Positions 52,710 to 60,102 of a DNA stretch of 64,000 bases are shown piece after piece (the stretch's first letter is position 1; every line of letters begins with the position of its first letter). The translations under genes were made by a program, and so were the position numbers. Origin of the DNA: Polaromonas eurypsychrophila (GTDB lineage: Bacteria > Pseudomonadota > Gammaproteobacteria > Burkholderiales > Burkholderiaceae_C); assembly GCF_014641715.1 (NCBI RefSeq), contig NZ_BMIG01000004.1, positions 124,001 to 188,000 on the forward strand. The letters are read 5' to 3'. The notes beneath the pieces are model-generated. The model saw only the letters and a list, made by a program, of their open reading frames with translations. It was not told the origin of the DNA and searched no databases.

Positions 52710-53435
52710 ATGGACATATCTCATGCGCGCAAGCGCTCGGCGGTGGGCCCGCCCGTTGCCTCTGAAGTGGCAGTGGCGCAGCCCGACAAGCGCCCGCGCG
52801 GTCGCCCGCGCAAGACCGTGGCCGAGCGCGACGACGGCAACCGCCGCGTAGAGTTGGTCCATGCGGCGGCGCGGCTGTTCCGGCGCAAGGGTTTTGATGG
52901 CACCAGCACGCGGGACATTGCGACCGCCGTTGGCATGCACAGCGGCTCGCCGTTTTACCACTTCAAGAGCAAGGGCGCGCTGCTGCATGCGGTGATGGCC
53001 GAAGGCATGCGCTCAGCCATCGCGCGGCAGACCGAGGCGCTGCAACTCGCTGCGCATGCTGTGCCGGACGCTGCGGCCCTGCTGCGGGTGCTGGTGCGCA
53101 ATCACTTCGACGTTTTGCTGGGGCCGGGCAGCGACTTCATTCCGGTGATGCTGTACGAATCGCGTTCCATCACGGCCAAGCAGCGCAGCCTGCTGGCCAA
53201 ACTGCAAAGTGACTATGAAGCGGGCTGGGAGCCGGTGCTGCAGGCGCTGCACCAGCAGGGGCGGCTGCGCTGCCCGGTCAAGCTGGCGCGCCTGCTGATG
53301 TTCGGTGCGCTGAACTGGTCGGTGCAATGGTTTGACGCCAAAAAAGGCGCGTCGCTCGATGAACTGGCCGATGCGGCGTTGGCGTTGTTCATCGGCGAAG
53401 CGCAGGCCGCCGCACCAGGGAGACGCCGACCATGA
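52710..53435 (+). CDS. TetR-family regulator heading the atu-like operon
   Basis: 241 residues from ATG 52710. A basic N-terminal tail (about 1-45, AT-hook-like KRPRGRPRK), then HTH TSTRDIATAVGMHSGSPFYHFKSKGALLHAV. The C-terminal domain ends in an Ala/Pro-rich tail. It overlaps the next gene by 4 bp, which makes it the first gene of a coupled operon, in the place of AtuR/LiuR-type regulators. Operator candidates lie directly upstream. Confidence 0.88.
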   Translation: MDISHARKRSAVGPPVASEVAVAQPDKRPRGRPRKTVAERDDGNRRVELVHAAARLFRRKGFDGTSTRDIATAVGMHSGSPFYHFKSKGALLHAVMAEGMRSAIARQTEALQLAAHAVPDAAALLRVLVRNHFDVLLGPGSDFIPVMLYESRSITAKQRSLLAKLQSDYEAGWEPVLQALHQQGRLRCPVKLARLLMFGALNWSVQWFDAKKGASLDELADAALALFIGEAQAAAPGRRRP

Positions 53436-54316
53436 GTTATCGCTCCGTGTTCAGTGCCGGCCTGTTTGCCGGCAAGGTGGTGGTGGTTACTGGCGGCGGT
53501 TCCGGCATTGGCCGCTGCACCGCGCATGAGCTGGCTGCACTCGGCGGCCATGTGGTGCTGATTGGCCGCAAGATCGACAAACTGCATGACGTGGCCGGGG
53601 AAATTGTTGCGACCGGTGGCCGTGCCAGCGTTCACTCCTGCGACATCCGGCAGGAAGCTGCAGTGCAGGCGACGGTGACCGCCATCTTGCTGGCGCATGG
53701 CCGCATTGACGGGCTGGTCAACAACGCGGGCGGCCAGTACATCGCTTCGCTGGAAAGCATCACGGCCAAGGGCTGGGAGGCGGTGATCAACACCAACCTG
53801 ACCGGCGGCTTTTTAATGGCGCGCGAGTGTTACCTGCAGTCCATGGCTGCCCACGGCGGCGCCATCGTCAACATCGTGGCCGACATCTGGGGCTCGATGC
53901 CGTCCATGGGCCACAGCGGCGCGGCGCGGGCCGGTATGGTCAGCTTCACCGAAACCGCAGCGGCCGAGTGGGCGCACAGCGGGGTGCGTATCAACGCGGT
54001 GGCGCCGGGCTACATCGCGTCCAGCGGCATGGACCACTACCCGCCCGAAGCCGGCGCCATGCTGCGCGAGATGCGCAACACCGTGCCGCTGGGCCGCTTC
54101 GGCACCGAGGCGGAAACCTCGGCGGCGGTGGTGTTTTTGCTCAGCCCGGCCGCCAGCTTCATCAGCGGCAGCATACTGCGCGTGGATGGCGCGCGGCCGC
54201 AGGTGCGCATGGGCTGGCCGATGCGCCTGCCCGACGCCGATGCGCAGCAACGTGAAGCCGTCAAACCGTTCGACGGCTTTCACCTCGCCACGACGCCGAA
54301 GGTTTTTCAGAAATGA
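53432..54316 (+). CDS. SDR-family oxidoreductase (AtuB-like position)
   Basis: 294 residues. VTGGGSGIGRCTA near 16, NNAGGQYIASLE near 95, and FISGSILRVDGA at the end. At the active site the usual Y-x3-K is replaced by HSGAARAGM, so neither Tyr nor Lys is in place. This resembles peroxisomal dienoyl/trans-enoyl-CoA reductase-like SDRs, which lack the Tyr. It overlaps the carboxyltransferase gene by 4 bp. The place matches atuB; function unproven. Confidence 0.82.
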   Translation: MSYRSVFSAGLFAGKVVVVTGGGSGIGRCTAHELAALGGHVVLIGRKIDKLHDVAGEIVATGGRASVHSCDIRQEAAVQATVTAILLAHGRIDGLVNNAGGQYIASLESITAKGWEAVINTNLTGGFLMARECYLQSMAAHGGAIVNIVADIWGSMPSMGHSGAARAGMVSFTETAAAEWAHSGVRINAVAPGYIASSGMDHYPPEAGAMLREMRNTVPLGRFGTEAETSAAVVFLLSPAASFISGSILRVDGARPQVRMGWPMRLPDADAQQREAVKPFDGFHLATTPKVFQK

Positions 54317-55965
54317 CGATTTTCCAGTCGGCGTGGAACGCGGAGGGCAGCACGGCCCTGCAGCGTAATGAGGCCATGCTGGCGCGCATCGCCGCACTGC
54401 GTGCGCTGGAAGACCGCGCGGCGCAGGCCTCTGCGAAGTCAAAACCGGTGTTCGACAAGCGCGGCCAGTTGCTGCCGCGTGAGCGGGTGGCGCTGCTGCT
54501 GGACCCCGGTACACCTTACCTGCCTTTGTGTTCGCTCGCGGGTTTTATGCAGGATCACAAGGATGCTGCCCTGTCGGTTCCAGGGGGCGGCGTCGTTGCA
54601 GGCATTGGCTTTGTAGAAGGTGTGCGCTGCATGATCGTCGCCAGTGATTCGGGCATCGAGGCCGGTGCCATCCAGGCCATGGGGCTGGACAAGATATTGC
54701 GCGTGCAGGAGATCGCGCTGCATAACAAGCTGCCTTTTATTCACCTGGTCGAAAGCGCGGGCGCCAACCTGATGCGTTACCGCGTCGAGGGTTTTGTCCA
54801 CGGCGGCGCGCTGTTTCGCAACCTGGCGCGGCTGTCGGCGGCAGGTATTCCGGTCATCACGGTGCAGCACGGCTCGGGTACGGCTGGGGGCGCCTACATG
54901 CCGGGCCTGTCCGATGTGGTGATCATGGTGCGTGGCCGTTCGCGCGCCTTCCTCGCCGGCCCGCCGCTGCTGATGGCGGCGACCGGCGAAGTGGCTACCG
55001 AGGAAGAGCTGGGCGGTGCCGAGATGCACGCCAGTATTTCCGGCCTCGGCGAGCAGTTGGCTGAAGACGATCGTCACGCGCTGGGGCTGGCGCGCGAGGT
55101 AGTGGCCCGCACTTCATGGTTAAATCGCCCTCCAGCCCATACCAAACGGGTGCAAGCAGCTATCAATTCAGGAGCATTTAAGGAGCGGGAACCGCTCTAC
55201 CCGGCCGATGATCTGCTCGGGCTGATGAGCGCCGACCTGCGCCAGCCGGTGGACATGCACGAGGTGATCGCGCGTCTGGTGGATGGCTCGGACTTCCTGC
55301 CCTTCAAGGCGCTGTACGGCGCGGCCACGGTCTGTGTGCAGGCGTCCATCAACGGCCATGCGGTCGGCATCATCAGCAACAACGGCCCGATTGATGTGGC
55401 CGGTGCCAACAAGGCCACACATTTCATCCAGATGATGTGCCAGTTGGGCCAGCCCATTGTCTACCTGCAGAACACCACCGGCTACATGGTCGGCAAGGAC
55501 AGCGAGCAGGCCGGCATGATCAAACACGGCGCCAAGATGATCCAGGCCGTGGCCAGCGCCACGGTGCCGCAGATCACCATCCAGTGCGGCGCCTCGTTTG
55601 GCGCGGGCAACTACGGCATGTGCGGGCGCGGTTATGCGCCGCGTTTTTTGTTCAGCTGGCCCAACGCCAGGACTGCAGTCATGGGCGGCGAGCAGGCAGC
55701 GCGCACCATGCAGATCGTCACCGAGGCGGCCATGGCGCGCAAGGGCATCGCCGTTGACGCGGCGCAGTCACAGGCGCAGTTCGACAAGATCGTGGCCCTG
55801 TTCGAGGCCCAGGCTGACGCGTTTTACACCTCGGGCCTGCTGCTCGACGACGGCGTGATCGACCCGCGCGATACCCGCGCGGTGCTCGCGCAATGTCTGG
55901 CCATGTGTGCCGAGGCCGAGGAGCGGCAGCTCAGGCCCATGCAGTTTGGAGTTGCGCGAATGTGA
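54313..55965 (+). CDS. Acyl-CoA carboxylase carboxyltransferase (beta) subunit, MCC/GCC type (AtuC-like)
   Basis: 550 residues. Two crotonase-like halves: the N-half with GIGFVEGVRCMIVASDS and GSGTAGGAYMPGLSD, the C-half with HAVGIISNNGPI and IQCGASFGAGNYGMCGR (oxyanion/biotin sites), and MGGEQAA. Transfers carboxyl from biotin to a 3-methyl-branched enoyl-CoA such as methylcrotonyl- or geranyl-CoA. The biotin-bearing alpha subunit is three genes on. Residues about 270-288, in the linker between halves, are encoded by an SR50 repeat copy. No HMG-CoA lyase gene is present, which favours the geranyl-CoA (atu) type over leucine (liu). Confidence 0.87.
   Translation: MTIFQSAWNAEGSTALQRNEAMLARIAALRALEDRAAQASAKSKPVFDKRGQLLPRERVALLLDPGTPYLPLCSLAGFMQDHKDAALSVPGGGVVAGIGFVEGVRCMIVASDSGIEAGAIQAMGLDKILRVQEIALHNKLPFIHLVESAGANLMRYRVEGFVHGGALFRNLARLSAAGIPVITVQHGSGTAGGAYMPGLSDVVIMVRGRSRAFLAGPPLLMAATGEVATEEELGGAEMHASISGLGEQLAEDDRHALGLAREVVARTSWLNRPPAHTKRVQAAINSGAFKEREPLYPADDLLGLMSADLRQPVDMHEVIARLVDGSDFLPFKALYGAATVCVQASINGHAVGIISNNGPIDVAGANKATHFIQMMCQLGQPIVYLQNTTGYMVGKDSEQAGMIKHGAKMIQAVASATVPQITIQCGASFGAGNYGMCGRGYAPRFLFSWPNARTAVMGGEQAARTMQIVTEAAMARKGIAVDAAQSQAQFDKIVALFEAQADAFYTSGLLLDDGVIDPRDTRAVLAQCLAMCAEAEERQLRPMQFGVARM
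55122..55176 (+). repeat. SR50 short repeat inside the carboxyltransferase gene
   Basis: AAATCGCCCTCCAGCCCAT..., then GTGCAAGCAGCTATCAATTCAGGAGCA. In frame; encodes the interdomain linker. Confidence 0.75.
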
Positions 55966-55972
55966 AAAACTG

Positions 55973-56048
55973 CTTGTCATTGCGGGTTCGACCCGCAATC
56001 CATGCGGGCGCACCGTCATGGACCCCGGATCAGATCCGGGATGACAAG
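55973..56048. repeat. MITE-like palindromic repeat, copy B
   Basis: Perfect 8-bp terminal inverted repeats CTTGTCAT (55973-55980) and ATGACAAG (56041-56048). Internal hairpins ATTGCGGGT/ACCCGCAAT and CCCGGAT/ATCCGGG. Inverted relative to the copy at 29915. It fills the only sizeable gap of the operon. Confidence 0.8.
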
Positions 56049-56066
56049 CCATACAAGGAGACAAAC

Positions 56067-57245
56067 ATGCAATACACCCACGAACACCTCGAAATCCAGA
56101 AAACCCTCAAGCGTTTCATAGACGCCGAAATCAACCCGCATGTGGACGAGTGGGAAGCGGCTGAAATCTTTCCCGCGCATGAAGTTTTCAAGAAACTCGG
56201 CAATCTGGGCCTGCTGGGCCTGACCAAGCCCGAGGAATACGGCGGCGCGGGTCTGGACTATTCCTATGGTGTGGCCATGGCTGAGGCGCTGGGTCACATC
56301 GACTGCGGCGGCGTGCCGATGGCGATCGGGGTGCAGACCGACATGTGCACGCCGGCGCTGGCGCGTTTCGGCAGCGAGGAGCTCAAACGCGAGTTCCTGG
56401 CGCCGGCGATTGCCGGCGATACCGTGGGCTGCATAGGTGTCAGCGAGCCCGGTGCCGGCAGTGACGTGGCGTCCATCAAAAGCCATGCGCGCAAGGATGG
56501 CGACGACTACATCATCAGCGGCCAGAAGATGTGGATCACCAACAGTCTGCAGGCTGATTGGATGTGCATGCTGGTCAACACCGGCGACGGACCCCAGCAC
56601 AAGAACAAAAGCCTGGTCATGGTGCCCATGCGCGAAGGCGGCACGCTGCGCAAGGGCATAGAGGTCGGCAAAAAGATCAAAAAAATTGGCATGAACGCCA
56701 GCGACACCGGCCTGATTTATTTTGACGAGGTGCGCGTGCCACAGCGCTACCTGATAGGCGCCGAAGGCTCGGGCTTCATGTACCAGATGATGCAGTTCCA
56801 GGAAGAGCGGCTCTGGTGCGCGGCCAGTTGCATCCAGTCGCTGACCAATTGCATCAACTGGACAGTGGAGTGGGCGCACGAGCGCAAGCTTTTCGGCGCC
56901 ACGCTGGCCGACCAGCAGTGGGTGCAGTTCAAGCTGGCCGAGATGAAAACCGAGGTCGAGGGCCTGCGCGCCATGACCTACCGCGCCTGTGAACTGTACG
57001 TGCAGGGCCAGGACGTGACCGAGCTGGCCTCCATGGCCAAACTCAAGGCCGGGCGATTGAATCGCCTGGTGCCCGACACCTGTCTGCAGTTCTGGGGTGG
57101 CATGGGTTACACCTGGGAAAACAAGGTGGCGCGCATGTTCCGCGACGGCCGGCTGGCGTCCATAGGCGGTGGCGCCGACGAGGTCATGATGGGCATCATC
57201 GCCAAAACCATGGGTTTGTCGAAAACCCGGAAACCCGCAGCCTGA
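56067..57245 (+). CDS. Acyl-CoA dehydrogenase (citronellyl-CoA dehydrogenase AtuD-like)
   Basis: 392 residues from ATG 56067, with AAGGAG upstream; an earlier in-frame start would translate the repeat. Signatures: GVSEPGAGSDVASIKSHA, MWITNS, and the C-terminal GGMGYTWENKVARMFRDGR, then IGGGADEVM where many family members have YEGT. The catalytic glutamate must therefore be at the alternative (IVD-like) site. The subtype and gene order fit oxidation of a branched acyl-CoA before carboxylation. Its stop is adjacent to the hydratase start. Confidence 0.88.
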   Translation: MQYTHEHLEIQKTLKRFIDAEINPHVDEWEAAEIFPAHEVFKKLGNLGLLGLTKPEEYGGAGLDYSYGVAMAEALGHIDCGGVPMAIGVQTDMCTPALARFGSEELKREFLAPAIAGDTVGCIGVSEPGAGSDVASIKSHARKDGDDYIISGQKMWITNSLQADWMCMLVNTGDGPQHKNKSLVMVPMREGGTLRKGIEVGKKIKKIGMNASDTGLIYFDEVRVPQRYLIGAEGSGFMYQMMQFQEERLWCAASCIQSLTNCINWTVEWAHERKLFGATLADQQWVQFKLAEMKTEVEGLRAMTYRACELYVQGQDVTELASMAKLKAGRLNRLVPDTCLQFWGGMGYTWENKVARMFRDGRLASIGGGADEVMMGIIAKTMGLSKTRKPAA

Positions 57246-58045
57246 TGGACGGCACCCTGACCGGCAAGCTGCTGATCAACCGCACCGGCGAGGTCGAGTC
57301 CTGGACGCTCAGCGACCCGGCCACACGCAATGCCTTGACGGACGAGCTGGTAGCTGCGTTGCGCCATGCCTGCGAGCGTGCTGCTGCCGACCCTGGCTTG
57401 CGGTTTGTGGTGCTGCAGGGCAGCGGTTCTGCGTTTTGCGCCGGCGGCAGCCTCGGTGGTTTTACAGCATCGATAGGTCAGGCCTTGCCCGTCGGTCAGG
57501 CCGACCCGCTGATCGCGATGAATGCCGGTTTCGGTGCGCTGCTTGAAGCTTTGTGCGCCTTGCCGAAAATGCTGCTGGTGGCCGTTGACGGCCCGGCCAT
57601 GGGTGGCGGCCTGGGCCTGGTGTGTTGTGCTGACTTTGTGCTGGCCGCACCAACGGCGGTGTTTGCGGCGCCTGAAGTCACCCTGGGTGTGGTGCCGGCG
57701 CAGATCGCAGCCTTTGTTCATCGCCGGCTCGGTGACCGCGCGGCACGCCGGCTGCTGCTGACCGGCGAAAAACTCTCTGCAGACCAGGCGTTGGCGCTGG
57801 GTCTTGCCGATGAGGTTGTCGCTGATCTTCAGGCCGCGGTGGCGCAGCGCATCGGCATCCTGCGCCGCGCTGCGCCAGGTGCCGTGGCCCATACCAAGGC
57901 CTTGCTTTGTATGCTAAATACGGCTGCAGCCCATGACCTGTCTGCGAAAGCAGCTATTAAATTTGTAGCAAATTTGCGCAGCCCCGAGGCGGCCGAAGGG
58001 CTGTCAGCGTTTGCCGGCAAACGCAAGCCCGGGTGGGCAGCATGA
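57245..58045 (+). CDS. Enoyl-CoA hydratase family (AtuE/LiuC-like)
   Basis: 266 residues. Crotonase motifs FCAGGSLGGF, DGPAMGGGLGLVCCADFVLA and APEVTLGVVPAQIA, with the Glu of the catalytic loop. In carboxylase operons this enzyme hydrates the glutaconyl-CoA product. Residues about 227-242 are encoded by an SR50 repeat copy, in the C-terminal helical region. ATGA overlap with the next gene. Confidence 0.86.
   Translation: MDGTLTGKLLINRTGEVESWTLSDPATRNALTDELVAALRHACERAAADPGLRFVVLQGSGSAFCAGGSLGGFTASIGQALPVGQADPLIAMNAGFGALLEALCALPKMLLVAVDGPAMGGGLGLVCCADFVLAAPTAVFAAPEVTLGVVPAQIAAFVHRRLGDRAARRLLLTGEKLSADQALALGLADEVVADLQAAVAQRIGILRRAAPGAVAHTKALLCMLNTAAAHDLSAKAAIKFVANLRSPEAAEGLSAFAGKRKPGWAA
57923..57970 (+). 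repeat. SR50 short repeat inside the enoyl-CoA hydratase gene
   Basis: CTGCAGCCCAT..., then TGCGAAAGCAGCTATTAAATTTGTAGCA, in frame with the hydratase. Confidence 0.7.
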
Positions 58046-60102
58046 GCACCACGATCATTCGCCGACTCCTGGTTGCCAACCGGGGCGAGATCGCCCGCCG
58101 CATCATGCGCACTGCGAATCGCATGGGCATCGCCACGGTTGCGGTGTATTCCGATGCTGACGCTCAGGCCTTGCATGTGCGTGAAGCCTGCAGCGCGGTG
58201 GCGCTGGTGGGCAATGCGTCGGCGGATACCTATCTGCGCATCGACAAATTGCTGGCCGCCGCCCAAGCCAGCGGTGCCGACGCGGTACATCCGGGGTATG
58301 GCTTTCTGAGCGAAAACGCAGACTTTGCGCAGGCCGTGCTCGATGCCGGTCTGACCTGGGTCGGGCCGCCACCGGCTGCGATACGTGCGCTCGGCAACAA
58401 GGCTGCTGCCAAGCAGCTCGCGCTGGCGAAAAACGTGCCCTGCCTGCCGGGCTACCAGGGAATCGATCAGTCGAATGACCGGCTGGTGGCCGAGGCCGTG
58501 AAAGTGGGCTACCCGCTCATGGTAAAGGCTACGGCCGGCGGTGGCGGGCGCGGCATGCGCCTCGTGAGCCAGGCCTCCGGATTGCTGGCCGCGTTGGACA
58601 GTGCCCGTTCCGAAGCCTTGTCGTCTTTCGGCAACGGCGAGTTGCTGCTCGAACGCGCGCTGGTCAATCCGCGCCATGTCGAGGTGCAGGTGTTTGCCGA
58701 TACGCTGGGTCATTGCATTCATCTCGGTGAGCGTGATTGCTCGGTTCAGCGGCGTCATCAAAAGCTGATTGAAGAGTCGCCCAGCCCGGCAGTGGATGCG
58801 GCCTTGCGCGAACAGATGGGGCGATGTGCGGTCGAACTGGCGCTGGCGGCGGGTTATGTGGGCGCTGGAACGGTGGAGTTCTTGGTGGAGGCTCCCTCTC
58901 CACCAGCCAGGGCCGCGGAACCCGCTTTGCCGGGCCGCAGGCGCAGCGCCCCTCTTTCTCGTGCAAGGGGCAGCGCAACGCCGGAGGTACGCGAAGCGAC
59001 AAGCGTGGGGGCTCAATTTTATTTGATGGAAATGAACACGCGCCTGCAAGTGGAACATCCGGTCACCGAGGCGTTGACGGGGCTGGATCTGGTCGAGTGG
59101 CAACTTCGCATCGCGCAGGGAGAGTCCTTGCCGCTGCGCCAGGAGCAGGTAACGCTTAACGGCCATGCCATTGAAGTCAGGCTGTGCGCCGAAGACGATA
59201 ATTTTTCGCCACACGCGGGACGAGTGCATCATTTCGTCGAGCCTGCACACGCGCGTTTTGATCACGCGCTGCAGTCCGGCGGCGAGGTCGCGCCGTACTA
59301 TGACTCCATGCTCGGCAAACTCATTGTTCACGGCGCCAGCCGTAGCGGAACGATTGAGAAGATGATTGCCGCTCTGGCGGGAACGCAGGTGCTGGGTTTG
59401 CCGACCAACCGCGCTTTTCTTGCAGCTTGTCTGGCGCACCCGGTGTTTAAGGCCGGCCAGGCGCTGATTCCGTTTCTGACAGAGCACGGCGATGCGATTC
59501 GGCAGACCCTGCAGGCGCAACAGGCGGAGGTCTTGTTGCCTGCGGCGCTTGGCGTGCACTTCGGCAACGGACCCGGTGCTGCGCGGTGCTTGCCTTGTCC
59601 CTTCGGCAAAGCGCTGCGTCTGTTACATGGCGAGCAGGTGTTGGAGATCACCGTGACCGAAACCGGCGCAGGGGGGCTGGAAGTTGCGTGCGGTGCGCAG
59701 CAACACACGGCCACCTGCACGCGCACCGGTGACGGCCGGATGTTTGTCACGGTCGATGGCCGGGGCAGCACGGTGCGGGCTTGCCGCGCGACCGATGGCC
59801 GCTGGCATGTTCAGGTGGGCGCCACGGATGTCTGGCTCATGGACGCGAGTTTCGAGCCCGCTGCCGGGGCGGCATCGGCCAGCCGCGCGATGGAGCTGCG
59901 GGCGCCGTTCAATGGCAAGCTGTTGGTCGTCAAGGTCGCGGCAGGAGCGACCGTCCAGCGTGGCGACACCTTGCTGGTGATCGAATCGATGAAGCTGGAA
60001 CATGCGGTGTGCGCCACGCGTGATGCTGTTGTCGCGGCGGTGGAGGTGGCGCCTGGCCAGCAGACCGCGACCGGCCAGGTCCTGCTGAGGTTTGAAGCAT
60101 GA
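58042..60102 (+). CDS. Biotin carboxylase/BCCP alpha subunit of acyl-CoA carboxylase (AtuF/LiuD-like) with insertion
   Basis: 686 residues from ATG 58042. N-terminal biotin carboxylase: LLVANRGEIARRIM, ATP-grasp with KATAGGGGRGMRLV, HVEVQVFAD and EMNTRLQVEHPVTE. The C-terminal biotinyl domain has ESMKLEH near 650, where Lys is the biotin site (A-M-K-M is more usual). Between the glutamate strands (VEFLVE and YLMEMN) there is a segment of about 41 residues where about 3 are expected. It is Pro/Arg/Ala-rich and encoded by a CR-family repeat. Pairs with the carboxyltransferase. Activity with the insertion is not certain. Confidence 0.88.
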   Translation: MSTTIIRRLLVANRGEIARRIMRTANRMGIATVAVYSDADAQALHVREACSAVALVGNASADTYLRIDKLLAAAQASGADAVHPGYGFLSENADFAQAVLDAGLTWVGPPPAAIRALGNKAAAKQLALAKNVPCLPGYQGIDQSNDRLVAEAVKVGYPLMVKATAGGGGRGMRLVSQASGLLAALDSARSEALSSFGNGELLLERALVNPRHVEVQVFADTLGHCIHLGERDCSVQRRHQKLIEESPSPAVDAALREQMGRCAVELALAAGYVGAGTVEFLVEAPSPPARAAEPALPGRRRSAPLSRARGSATPEVREATSVGAQFYLMEMNTRLQVEHPVTEALTGLDLVEWQLRIAQGESLPLRQEQVTLNGHAIEVRLCAEDDNFSPHAGRVHHFVEPAHARFDHALQSGGEVAPYYDSMLGKLIVHGASRSGTIEKMIAALAGTQVLGLPTNRAFLAACLAHPVFKAGQALIPFLTEHGDAIRQTLQAQQAEVLLPAALGVHFGNGPGAARCLPCPFGKALRLLHGEQVLEITVTETGAGGLEVACGAQQHTATCTRTGDGRMFVTVDGRGSTVRACRATDGRWHVQVGATDVWLMDASFEPAAGAASASRAMELRAPFNGKLLVVKVAAGATVQRGDTLLVIESMKLEHAVCATRDAVVAAVEVAPGQQTATGQVLLRFEA
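58911..59012 (-). repeat. GC-rich repeat (CR family) inserted in the biotin carboxylase gene
   Basis: GCCGCGGAACCCGCTTTGCCGGGCCGCAGGC, then CGCCCCTCTTTCTCGTGCAAGGGGC, and GCGAAGCGACAAGCGTGGGGGC. Same orientation as the 33915 copy. In frame, adding no stop codon. Confidence 0.75.

Noticed and set aside
55893..56066. Earlier start for the acyl-CoA dehydrogenase
   Set aside because: It would overlap the carboxyltransferase end and translate the repeat; ATG 56067 has a good ribosome-binding site.
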